Assembly: GCA_019894765.1 (NCBI GenBank)
Contig: JAGXNT010000008.1
Span: forward strand, 1-64,000
Length of the DNA stretch: 64,000 nucleotides
Reading direction: 5' to 3'
Source: Candidatus Heimdallarchaeota archaeon
Lineage (GTDB): Archaea > Asgardarchaeota > Heimdallarchaeia > JABLTI01
Below are positions 55,922 through 64,000 of this stretch, piece after piece. The first letter of the stretch is position 1. The number at the start of each line of letters is the position of its first letter. A model generated the notes under the pieces. It searched no databases and was not told the origin of the DNA. It worked only from the letters and a program-made list of their open reading frames with translations. Both the position numbers and the translations under genes were made by a program.

Positions 55922-56767
55922 TTAATCTCTGAATTCATGTACTTTTTGCATAAATTCCTCTACTTTCTTTCTATCAACTGGCAACGAAATCTTATTCTTG
56001 TGTTTCAAAGACGTACCTATAATAACACCATCAATATACGGTAAAATTTCTTGTATACTATCTGATGTAACTCCACTTCCAACTAGAATTGGTTGGATTT
56101 GTTTTTTACGTAGTAATTTCAAATCGGAAAGCTTTGCAGGCAAACCAGTTCGATTACCAGTTATAATAACAGCATCAGCTAATCCTCGCTCGAGAGCGTC
56201 AATTGCTTCTAACTCAAGGGTTCGAGGAGAAATTGGTGAAGCATGTTTACAAAGAACATCACCGAAAATCAAAGGATTAGTCTCGGTTTTAATGCAACTG
56301 AGTTGCTTTTGTAATCGCTTAAGGATATGAGCACAACCAACAATAACTCCTTGATCTGTAACATAAGCACCTGTCAAGAAATTACAACGGATAAATTCAG
56401 CTCCAGTAAAAGAAGCAATTACTAAAGCATCAGAACAGGCATTACGAAGAACATTCACACCAACAGGAACACTTGAGGATTTGACTAATTCCTTAACTAT
56501 GAGAGACATTGAAACGATAGTAGAAGGTTCAACAGTGAAAGGATGAAAAGGATAATCATTGTAATTCTCAACTAATACTCCATCAACCTTTCCTTCAATT
56601 AAACTATTCAAATCATCAACTGCGAGAGCGAGAACTTCGGAAACAGATAAGGAGCTCTTAGGAGCACCGGGTAAAGCTTTCAAGTGAATCATCCCAATAA
56701 CAGGTTTTTTCACACCAAATAATTTCTCAAGCTGATTGAGTTTAAAGTGAGTCTCTGTCATTTGCAT
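55922..56767 (-). CDS. BtpA/SgcQ-family TIM-barrel protein
   Basis: About 281 residues. The pattern IGMIHLKALPGAP, VLVENYNDYPF, GVNVLRNACSDALVIASFTGAEFIRCNFLTGAYVTDQG (in outline), DVLCKHASP and LVGSGVTSDSIQ is that of the BtpA family. The members were first linked to photosystem I assembly, but the fold is a TIM barrel with phosphate-binding loops (VGSGV). In archaea the function is unclear; a nucleoside/sugar-phosphate role is plausible. Convergent with the TPR gene, 22 bases apart. Confidence 0.85.
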   Translation of the reverse strand: MQMTETHFKLNQLEKLFGVKKPVIGMIHLKALPGAPKSSLSVSEVLALAVDDLNSLIEGKVDGVLVENYNDYPFHPFTVEPSTIVSMSLIVKELVKSSSVPVGVNVLRNACSDALVIASFTGAEFIRCNFLTGAYVTDQGVIVGCAHILKRLQKQLSCIKTETNPLIFGDVLCKHASPISPRTLELEAIDALERGLADAVIITGNRTGLPAKLSDLKLLRKKQIQPILVGSGVTSDSIQEILPYIDGVIIGTSLKHKNKISLPVDRKKVEEFMQKVHEFRD

Positions 56768-56860
56768 CAAGTAAAATAAGAAAATAAAAATAATAAAACT
56801 ATTGAAAGAATAAAGAAAGAAAAGAGAAGAACCTCACAAAAGTGAGATTTTTCAAAGGAT

Positions 56861-59800
56861 TTAGCGCTTTATACGTCTGATAAGAACAGTAGTTAAACTA
56901 ACGAAACCTAGGAAAGCAAATACTATCAAGATTTCCAAACCCCAAGTTTGAGTAGGAGTTGTGTAATTTGGATGACTTAATGGGTTTGTGGGATCAAATC
57001 CAAGATCAATTTCAGTGGAATCGAGCCAGCCATCGTCATCGGTATCGGGATCTGTTGGATCTAACGCATAAAAATAAGGAGAAGTAATGAGATGAGTATA
57101 TTCTTCTAAATTAGTTAATCCATCCAAATCATTATCATTGTAAGCATCTGGACCGTAAGTTGGATTTAAGTTGTAAAATGCTTCCCAACCATCAGGCATA
57201 CCATCGTCGTCAGTGTCGGCATCGAATGGATCAGTATTCCAGAGGTATTCTTCGAAGTTTGATAAATCATCCGCATCGGGATCGTCAAATTCATCATCAG
57301 CAACCAGAGGATTAAGGCCCCACAGAATTTCATAATCATCAGGAATATAATCACCATCTGTATCAACCAGAATTGGACTTGTTCCATAAATTAAGACTTC
57401 ATCACCATCTGACAGACCATCGCCATCAGTATCAGGATTAAATGGATCTGAACCATAGAGAAATTCCATTGAAGCATTAAGACCATCAGAATCATCGTCA
57501 GTCGCAGCATCTGGAACTAAAGGATTAAATCCATATCGGACTTCCCAACCATCCCATAAAATATCAAAATCTGTATCAGGATTAGTAGCGTTTAATCCTA
57601 AATCCAATTGACCTGGAATATATCCGGTACCATTCGCAGCAGGATTTGTTGGGGCATAATAACCAAAAATTTCACCATAATCATCAAGTTCATCATCATC
57701 TGTATCGCTTTTTGCTGGATGAGTGAAATAAGTATTAACTTCGTCTTCATCGCTTAGATTATCATCATCTGAATCTAAATTATTGGGATCTGAACCCCAG
57801 AAATAAACTTCTACCCCATCAATTATTGTATCATCATCAGAATCAATATCTAAGAGATTTCCAAAAGTATCTAGATCGAAATCAAATAATGGGTTGATAT
57901 CTCTATCCTGCCAATAATCGACTTCATCGCCATCGAGTATCCCATCGGAATCTGTATCAGCAATAGCTGGATCTGTTGTCCAAATATTATTTTCTTCAAA
58001 ATCTGCTAATCGATCATAGTCGGTATCTTTTCCAAGCACTTCAAATGAATCCAAGTCATCTGCTACATAGAGAATATCGTCATAAACCATCAGATTTACA
58101 GATGATCCACCATCATTGAAATAACCATAAGCACCCAAAGCTGAAGGATTACTTGCTTCTATTATAAAGACACCATCGTCTTTAGCTGTAACATAGATAT
58201 CATCGCCATGATAGAAGACTTTTGTTACATTGTGAGTTCCTACTAATTTGTTATCTAAAGATGTTATAGTGTTTATATCAGTTATATTGTATAATTGTAC
58301 TCCATTTGTTAATTCAGCAATTGATAAAACAGTATTATTCACAAAGATACCATCAGCACCAACAGTAACAGCATGTGTTGAATGAATACTTAATGATGCA
58401 GGATTACTAATATCGACAATTGAATAACCATTTGATCCCATAGTAACAAAGGCATAATTGCTATTTATTGCTATATCAAAGAGTTCATTCACAATACCGG
58501 CATTGTCCAATTGTACTGGTGCAGTTGGAATTGTTACATTTATTGTCAGAAGATCATCGCTTTCTGTTGCTAGATAAACAATGTTGTCTGCAAATTCCAA
58601 TGCTTTTGCTTTTCCGACAGCTAAGGTTGCTAAACTCGTTGGATTGCTCACATCTGTTATATCTAATATTTCCAATCCTACACTTGTCGCACAATAAACA
58701 AGAGTATTATTTATTATTGTTTCATAATATGATACTCCTACTTGTTCATATTTCGATATAATTGTTGGATCAGTAATATCAGTCAAGTTAATCAAATCTA
58801 ACCCAATTAACCCGTTTGCGAGAATGCCAATTTCATCTGAAACATACGCAGAACTAGGTTCTCCAGCAAATATTACAGAGCTTTCGAATGTAGGGGGATC
58901 AGGATGTTCCGAGCTATAAATTCTCAGATCGAAACTATTCGCCAGATAAAGTGTTGTTGAATCGACTTTAAGGTCGTAAGCTGCTCCAGGTTCATTTGCA
59001 ATTTTCCAATTTTCTGTTATATCAGATAAGTTATCAAGATTTAATGAATATAAGTAACCAGAGTCTCCTGTGGTAAGATATCCTTTCTTACCGATATCCC
59101 ATTCAAAGAATTCTGCATACTCTCCAGGACCGATATCGAATGTTCCTAACAGAGTGATATTAGATTGAGTTGTATAATTATAGACCTTTAGACCATTTGC
59201 GCCATCTGCCACAAACAAATATGGCCAACTGAAGTCTCCATCTTGAGCATCGGGTGTTCCATCGAAAAGTACTGTGATTAATGTTGGATTTAATGGAGAT
59301 ATTATATCAATACAGGCTATTCCTTCATCACCAGCGGAAAGGAAAGCGATATTGTTAAGAGGATCAGCAACGACATTGAAAATTTCGTCAAGTCCAAAAT
59401 CATCAGCAGTGATTCTTGTGAAGTTTCTATCATTATATCTGAAGTTAAAAATCTCGAGACCACCAGTACCATCGGCAACGTACAAGAAATCAAAACCCAA
59501 GAACTCTAAGTCATATGCTTCGCCACCATCGTCAAATGTGGCTACACTTTCTATATCATCCCAATCGCTTACATCTAAGATTTCAAGACCATCCTCGTGA
59601 GAAGCAATATAACATAATCCACCGTGTTCAGCAGCATCATAGACTGTTCCACCACTGGAATAACTGCCTAAAACTTCTGGATTAGCCGCATCAGAGACAT
59701 CTATGAATGTAACACCACCACCTTGACCTGCTACAATCAGAACATCAGTCTCACCGCCTAAAGCGTCTACTAATTCCAAACCATAGGCATTTCCAAAATC

Positions 59801-60046
59801 AACATCTAAAACACCCATTTTGGTTAAGCCATTAGATGTTGCTTGTAATTCTAAATAGTGATTCCAAAGTTCTTCTCGCTTCTGCGCGTCCATTAGGGAA
59901 TCATCTTGTCCTGCAATTATATCCTTTTGAGGCACTCCTTTATTCTCTGCGTAAAAGGACATTGATAACATCATTAACATTATTACACTTAATACAATGA
60001 AAAAGCTCTTGTTTCTCGTCATTCTTTTCACCAGTTTCATTGCCAT
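56861..60046 (-). CDS. Surface protein: LVIVD beta-propeller, TSP3-type Ca-binding repeats and C-terminal membrane/sorting tail
   Basis: 1061 residues, signal or anchor at the N-terminus (FFIVLSVIMLMMLSMSFY). Residues about 55-650 hold LVIVD-type propeller repeats (YIASHEDGLEILDVSD, YVADGTGGLEIFNF and others). Residues about 665-1020 carry DxDxDG-type thrombospondin 3-like repeats (DTDSDGILDGDE, DSDDDTIIDGVE, DTDGDGLSDGDE). The C-terminus has PTQTWGLEI, a hydrophobic span (LIVFAFLGFVSLTTVLI) and a basic end (RRIKR), like an archaeosortase/CTERM sorting signal or plain anchor. Lacks a cytosolic domain. Likely a calcium-stiffened surface component; a candidate substrate of the sortase at 19.7-21.2 kb, by inference only. 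Confidence 0.8.
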   Translation of the reverse strand: MAMKLVKRMTRNKSFFIVLSVIMLMMLSMSFYAENKGVPQKDIIAGQDDSLMDAQKREELWNHYLELQATSNGLTKMGVLDVDFGNAYGLELVDALGGETDVLIVAGQGGGVTFIDVSDAANPEVLGSYSSGGTVYDAAEHGGLCYIASHEDGLEILDVSDWDDIESVATFDDGGEAYDLEFLGFDFLYVADGTGGLEIFNFRYNDRNFTRITADDFGLDEIFNVVADPLNNIAFLSAGDEGIACIDIISPLNPTLITVLFDGTPDAQDGDFSWPYLFVADGANGLKVYNYTTQSNITLLGTFDIGPGEYAEFFEWDIGKKGYLTTGDSGYLYSLNLDNLSDITENWKIANEPGAAYDLKVDSTTLYLANSFDLRIYSSEHPDPPTFESSVIFAGEPSSAYVSDEIGILANGLIGLDLINLTDITDPTIISKYEQVGVSYYETIINNTLVYCATSVGLEILDITDVSNPTSLATLAVGKAKALEFADNIVYLATESDDLLTINVTIPTAPVQLDNAGIVNELFDIAINSNYAFVTMGSNGYSIVDISNPASLSIHSTHAVTVGADGIFVNNTVLSIAELTNGVQLYNITDINTITSLDNKLVGTHNVTKVFYHGDDIYVTAKDDGVFIIEASNPSALGAYGYFNDGGSSVNLMVYDDILYVADDLDSFEVLGKDTDYDRLADFEENNIWTTDPAIADTDSDGILDGDEVDYWQDRDINPLFDFDLDTFGNLLDIDSDDDTIIDGVEVYFWGSDPNNLDSDDDNLSDEDEVNTYFTHPAKSDTDDDELDDYGEIFGYYAPTNPAANGTGYIPGQLDLGLNATNPDTDFDILWDGWEVRYGFNPLVPDAATDDDSDGLNASMEFLYGSDPFNPDTDGDGLSDGDEVLIYGTSPILVDTDGDYIPDDYEILWGLNPLVADDEFDDPDADDLSNFEEYLWNTDPFDADTDDDGMPDGWEAFYNLNPTYGPDAYNDNDLDGLTNLEEYTHLITSPYFYALDPTDPDTDDDGWLDSTEIDLGFDPTNPLSHPNYTTPTQTWGLEILIVFAFLGFVSLTTVLIRRIKR

Positions 60047-60314
60047 AATCTTAGATTGGATTCTGGTCTCTTCCTATACTTTATTTTGACTGAAAGGTTT
60101 AAAGTTGATAAACTTTTCTTATTCTCTTTCAATCTCATTTTACTTTTTAAGTATTTATTCTATGTAACTAATAACATCTATTTTATTCTTCTTCTTATCT
60201 CTTTTTCAGTCTCTGATAATTATTTTGAACACTAAAAATGAGGAAATTCTCTTTATTTATTAAAAACGAGGGAAAATTTCATTTTCTATAAATGAGCTCA
60301 TAACGTGAATTATT

Positions 60315-61115
60315 ATGAATTCGAGAACAACATTTCGTTTCCAAGAATTACAATTTGATCTTTATTACTCTATTGAGGAATCCCCTGAAGATGAAGTTAA
60401 AAAAGTGATAGAATTACTGGAGAAAGTGAAACAAAAGAGGCAAATCAAATTTAATGTAATAACCGAATTCACAGAAAGCGAATATAAGAAGATTAAAAGA
60501 GAAATCAGTGCAGCTGCTGGTCCAGGGAAATTCAAAATTGTTAGTGGTGGTGGAGCAGCTCTTGCTATTTCTAAATCCAAGAAACTAAATTTCAAGCAAG
60601 GAGCTATTCTTGTAATTCTCTATGAAGATGAGATCATAAGAGTTTGTCCATATGGAGAACAAGGTGTGAAGGGAAGTAGAATAAGCCCATTTGATTTTTT
60701 AACAGAAATTCTGAATAATGAAACAGATGTTTTCGCTGATTTAGATGAGAAGTCATTCACTGAACAAAATTTGCGCAATTTGATAATTAAGAAACCTACA
60801 CTCTTGGGTGAAGAATTAGAGTATCTTGAGGTAGAAGTAAGTTTAGAGTCTGCTATAATAGATTTAGTTTTAATTGATAAACAAATGAATCATTTACTTT
60901 TAGAAATAAAACTAGATGCAAAAGATCGGACTATTGGGCAAGTAACTCGGTATAATATTGATGATTACGCTAAAAAGAAAGATATAGCACCAGAGAAGGT
61001 ACGAAGGGGCATTGTAACACTAAGTTATACAGGCCAAATTGCAAAAGCTTGTAAAGAAAACAAGATAGAACTATTTGTGTTAGATTTCAAAAACATTGGA
61101 TATATCTTCGGATAG
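60315..61115 (+). CDS. PD-(D/E)XK-type nuclease, NucS/DUF91-like
   Basis: 266 residues. The C-terminal half carries the restriction-fold pattern: IIDLVLIDKQMNHLLLEIKLDAKDRTIGQVTRY, where Asp (IDLV) and Glu-x-Lys (LEIK) form the catalytic set, followed by the Q-x3-Y motif. The N-terminal half is mixed alpha/beta and not recognised, in place of the usual NucS N-terminal domain. It may act on branched or mismatched DNA. ATG 60315; no partner gene nearby. Confidence 0.75.
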   Translation: MNSRTTFRFQELQFDLYYSIEESPEDEVKKVIELLEKVKQKRQIKFNVITEFTESEYKKIKREISAAAGPGKFKIVSGGGAALAISKSKKLNFKQGAILVILYEDEIIRVCPYGEQGVKGSRISPFDFLTEILNNETDVFADLDEKSFTEQNLRNLIIKKPTLLGEELEYLEVEVSLESAIIDLVLIDKQMNHLLLEIKLDAKDRTIGQVTRYNIDDYAKKKDIAPEKVRRGIVTLSYTGQIAKACKENKIELFVLDFKNIGYIFG

Positions 61116-61224
61116 AAAATAAATAACAAAAATAACTTTTCAAGCTGATGTGTAATTTAATATATTATAATTTTCTAGTGGTCATTAACTCATAAATAAT
61201 ATAAGGTATTGGCAGGACTCAGTT

Positions 61225-62040
61225 ATGACTGAAACAGGGATAGAGAAGTTCGAAAATGCTTTGAAATGCACTAAAAAAGGTGACTACCAAAAAGCATGCG
61301 TTATTTTTGATGATCTAATTCTTTCCTCAGTTTCAGTGTATAGTATTGTTTCTCAAGAGATTTTTAAGATAAGTGAATGGGAATACTTACAAGATATTAC
61401 TGATTGTGAAAGAAAAGTGAATACAGATAAACCAAATTTCGATGGGTACATGGCTTTAGGTTTTCTGTTTAAAATTGCGGGAAATACAGAACGTAGGAAC
61501 ATGTTTATTCAAAAAGCATTAAAGATCAATAGCATTAATGCTCGAGTATGGCGAGAATATGGGGAATCAGAATTTCATTTAGGAAACATAAGACAATCAC
61601 TTTTGCATTTCCAAGAAGCGGTAAATCTTGATGCAGATGATTTTATCTCTTATGAAGGCATTGGTTTATGTTTTTACTATCTTGATGAACCAATAAAAGC
61701 AATAAATCCACTAAAGAAATCAATGTCACTCTTACAAAAGAATCACATTGTGATGAATCATTTAGCTTTTATTTTGTCTGAGCTTGGAGAACTAACTGAA
61801 GCTGAGGATTTAATCAAAGAAGCTTTGAAGATTAAAGCGAGTAATAATGTTTATTTGGACACTTATGCTTGCATATTATATTTACAGGAAAGATACCAAG
61901 AATCATTGAAAACCTTCGAAAAGATTCTTGTTAATAAACCAAAAGAATGGGAAATCTCATGGGATATTCTAACTCAACTTTATGATGTACTAGGTTTACA
62001 TGTGAAAGCAAAACAAATTGAAGAAAAACTCTTCTTGTAA
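61225..62040 (+). CDS. TPR-repeat protein, second
   Basis: 271 residues with about five TPR motifs (for example ARVWREYGESEFHLGNIRQSLLHFQEAV, SYEGIGLCFYYLDEPIKAINPLKK, YLDTYACILYLQERYQESLKTFEKIL) after a less regular N-terminus. Only this fold is seen; likely a protein-interaction module. ATG 61225 follows ...GGCAGGACTCAGTT. Confidence 0.82.
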   Translation: MTETGIEKFENALKCTKKGDYQKACVIFDDLILSSVSVYSIVSQEIFKISEWEYLQDITDCERKVNTDKPNFDGYMALGFLFKIAGNTERRNMFIQKALKINSINARVWREYGESEFHLGNIRQSLLHFQEAVNLDADDFISYEGIGLCFYYLDEPIKAINPLKKSMSLLQKNHIVMNHLAFILSELGELTEAEDLIKEALKIKASNNVYLDTYACILYLQERYQESLKTFEKILVNKPKEWEISWDILTQLYDVLGLHVKAKQIEEKLFL

Positions 62041-62053
62041 ATTATCATCCTTT

Positions 62054-62500
62054 CTAAAAAACAAACGCTTTATCACACTGGACCATGAGTTTAATTGCAT
62101 TATGTAAATGAATCAATTCTACTCCTTCTATAATATCTTCTTCTTTAAGACCAGTTAAGGCTAAGGAGCTCCGACAGGTCATTACATTTCCACCGAATGA
62201 AATTATACCTTCAATTAATTCATAGGGAGTGAAACTTACGTCATCTTCATCCGGAGCATCTATTGTTTCAGAGGATAGCTTATCTTTCTCACCGAATTGA
62301 TCCAGTGTTTTTTGCTTCATGTCTTCAGGATTGGTTGCTAGCCAAATTGCTTCTTCTGTTAAAAGAACATTTACTTCATACTCTTCCATTAAAAGTGTCA
62401 AACCAATTCTCAAACCAGCATTAATACTATTTCGATGGATATCTTCCTTTGGAGAGTTGGCAAATAAAAGAAAGTACTTTGATGGAAAGTTGGTTGTCAT
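62054..62500 (-). CDS. DsrE/DsrF-like family protein
   Basis: 149 residues from the preferred ATG 62500 (frame reaches 62509). Rossmann-like DsrE fold: KYFLLFANSPKEDIHRNSINAGLRIGLTLL, VNVLLTEEAIWLA, then the family Cys in GGNVMTCRSSLALTGLKEEDIIEGVELI. Members carry persulfide sulfur on this cysteine in sulfur-relay or sulfur-oxidation pathways. No Dsr or Tus partners are in the window, so the role is open. Confidence 0.75.
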   Translation of the reverse strand: MTTNFPSKYFLLFANSPKEDIHRNSINAGLRIGLTLLMEEYEVNVLLTEEAIWLATNPEDMKQKTLDQFGEKDKLSSETIDAPDEDDVSFTPYELIEGIISFGGNVMTCRSSLALTGLKEEDIIEGVELIHLHNAIKLMVQCDKAFVF

Positions 62501-62804
62501 AATTAACACGACATAAAATTTTTTACAAAGAAAAAACAGCTACACCATTTAAAAATCATTCTGGATAATGCAAAATTAGTTTAAACAAATTCATAAATAG
62601 AATTGAGAAAACTCTCTAGAAATATGTGTTAATTTTGAAAACTTTACAAGTTTCTATTGTGATTAATATCCTAAAAAAGCTATCAAGAAAAAGATTAAGT
62701 TTATCAAAATCGCTAGGTTGGAATTAAAGTATATAAGAACATGTTTATATTTCAGAAAAAATTATTCTAATTGAGATTTAAAGAACAAGGGGACTTACTG
62801 ACAT

Positions 62805-63038
62805 TTGTCTTTTATATCTGACAGAAAAAAATCACTTATGAGAATGTTGATTGCAGGTTCAGCATTGATTCCTGTATATGTTATCTACATTACTTTCGCA
62901 TCTGAACCATTACCAGTAGGTATATTCACATTTGTTTATTCCATTTTCATTGTAATAACTTGGTTCCTATTCTATTTCGATTTCTTCATGAAGAAACCAA
63001 CTTTCAATGGCACAACCACAAATGGCATATCAAAGTAA
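62805..63038 (+). CDS. Small membrane protein
   Basis: 77 residues, two hydrophobic segments (MLIAGSALIPVYVIYITFA; IFTFVYSIFIVITWFLFYFDFF) and short polar ends. The start is TTG with GGGGA about 11 bases upstream. It lies upstream of the ABC exporter gene. Function unknown. Confidence 0.5.
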   Translation: MSFISDRKKSLMRMLIAGSALIPVYVIYITFASEPLPVGIFTFVYSIFIVITWFLFYFDFFMKKPTFNGTTTNGISK

Positions 63039-63231
63039 GTTATAGATTTTTGATTTATTTTTTTATTTTTCATTATTTATTTTTGTTTTCTTAGGAAAAC
63101 TGACTTATACAAACATTAAAAATAATCAAGCAATTTTAAGAGTTAAAAGTAGATTGAATGTATAATATGAGGTGTAAATAATCTCTCAAGTTAGTTCAGA
63201 TTCCAAAGCAAACAATGATCAACTTTCTAAA

Positions 63232-64000
63232 TTGCAATTGGATATTCGAGAAATTCCGGATTCTCATATCAAATGGTTATTTCAACAAATTTTCAGAAAA
63301 CCAGCTATAGCTATTACAATTGTTGTTGGAACTATAGTATCTATTGTTTTAACTATGGCAAGACCTTTTTTAACTGGACTATTATTTGATTTGTTATATA
63401 CTGAATTTCAAGCAGCTATACCGTCAACTGTGGTTGATTTCTGGTCAATACTTCTTATAAATTATGATGCTCTCTGGTATATTTTCGGGATTCTCCTAAC
63501 TGGAATTTTGGGATTTGTAATTAATGTAATCATTGGAGTATTGAATGAATATATAGCTCAACATACAGAAAAAACGATTAGAGAGGATTTCTACGCATCC
63601 GTACAAAGTAAATCTATGGCTTTCCATGATACTGCGAAAGTTGGAGAATTAATGTCTCAAGCGACTTTTGATGTAAGAATAATTAATGCCACTATTTCCC
63701 CTGGTTTACGAATGATCACCCAAGCAATAATTACTGCAGGTGTTGCTTTTGGAATGCTTTTTTGGTACAAATGGGAAATTGGTCTTTTAGTTATCGCATT
63801 TATTCCATTCTATATTTTGACACTTAGAAAATATGCTAGAAATATGGCTCCATTAACTAATAAAGTGCAAGAGCAGTTTGGTGTTTGTAATGCTCATTTA
63901 CAAGAAAATGTCTCAGGAATAAGAGTTGTTCGAGCATTTACAGCTGAAAAATATGAAACCAAAAGATTCCAAAAAGAAGTGGATGAATTAAGAGATGATA
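63232..64000 (+). CDS. ABC exporter transmembrane domain (5' part only)
   Basis: The reading frame is open to the window edge and encodes a type IV (MsbA-like) exporter membrane domain: hydrophobic segments ITIVVGTIVSIVLTMARPF and WYIFGILLTGILGFVINVIIG, the coupling pattern DFYASVQSKSMAFHD-x4-GELMS and QENVSGIRVVRAF. The ATPase part lies beyond 64000. The start is unclear: no ATG or GTG lies near GAGGTG (63169-63174); the frame opens at ATA 63178, and TTG 63232 or 63238 are the only ordinary starts. Confidence 0.75.
   Translation, partial: MQLDIREIPDSHIKWLFQQIFRKPAIAITIVVGTIVSIVLTMARPFLTGLLFDLLYTEFQAAIPSTVVDFWSILLINYDALWYIFGILLTGILGFVINVIIGVLNEYIAQHTEKTIREDFYASVQSKSMAFHDTAKVGELMSQATFDVRIINATISPGLRMITQAIITAGVAFGMLFWYKWEIGLLVIAFIPFYILTLRKYARNMAPLTNKVQEQFGVCNAHLQENVSGIRVVRAFTAEKYETKRFQKEVDELRDD

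Noticed and set aside
1..64000. tRNA genes
   Set aside because: No convincing T-arm/cloverleaf pattern found by reading; short or intron-containing ones could have been missed.

Overview
The window is most likely a piece of an Asgard archaeal chromosome (Heimdallarchaeia-like is my guess; the class is not settled). It is AT-rich, gene-dense and has short intergenic gaps. Archaeal markers are a cupin-type glucose-6-phosphate isomerase, an archaeosortase with DUF1616-like partners, an Lrp regulator, TATA-type promoters followed by GGTGA/GGAGG ribosome-binding sites, and frequent TTG/GTG starts. The Asgard flavour comes from a cluster of Arf/Rab-like small GTPases with longin/roadblock-like modules, one of which also forms the cytosolic tail of a giant cell-surface protein. 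No rRNA, tRNA, CRISPR array or intact insertion sequence was seen.

Layout. 0-8 kb: a 1.8-kilo-residue surface receptor-like protein, divergent from an unknown helical protein. 8-8.6 kb: a non-coding stretch with a TATA box and at least five strong hairpins, probably a structured RNA. 8.6-11.7 kb: sulfate activation (ATP sulfurylase, APS kinase) followed by a sulfotransferase. 11.7-12.1 kb: a GC-elevated, palindrome-rich gap. 12.1-17.9 kb: S9 peptidase, HEAT-repeat protein, a secreted propeller protein and zinc-ribbon or Cys-rich proteins. 17.9-21.6 kb: an archaeosortase operon whose sortase is a tandem duplication with an apparently dead second half. 21.8-26.8 kb: a GalT/HIT enzyme, then two GTPase-longin fusions, a stand-alone longin-like protein and a Rab-like GTPase. 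26.8-32 kb: hydrogenase maturation protease, zinc-ribbon CPBP protease, HAD phosphatase and PAS histidine kinase. 32-37 kb: a four-gene ABC transporter operon. 37-44.9 kb: Lrp regulator, M20 peptidase, MFS transporter, FAD glycerol-3-phosphate dehydrogenase and two tandem amidohydrolases. 45-50 kb: two CaCA exchanger paralogues flanking an aminotransferase fused to an SCP2 lipid-binding domain. 50-54.8 kb: cupin PGI, OppD-type ATPase, PHP phosphatase, a non-coding hairpin region with a possible micro-ORF, a membrane protein and a Nudix hydrolase. 54.9-64 kb: TPR proteins, BtpA-like protein, a large LVIVD/TSP3 surface protein, a NucS-like nuclease, DsrE-like protein, a small membrane protein and the start of an ABC exporter.

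How the parts may fit together. Three themes recur. The first is surface proteins with propeller or Ca-binding repeats plus a sortase system that could anchor some of them; the 1061-residue protein ends in a sortase-signal-like tail. The second is an intracellular GTPase/longin switch whose longin-like module recurs in the surface receptor. The third is PAPS production coupled to a sulfotransferase, which points to sulfated surface glycans or metabolites rather than sulfate respiration. The most novel-looking items are the tandem active/pseudo archaeosortase, the longin-module network with a pseudo-GTPase, the aminotransferase-SCP2 fusion and the candidate structured RNA near 8.1-8.34 kb.
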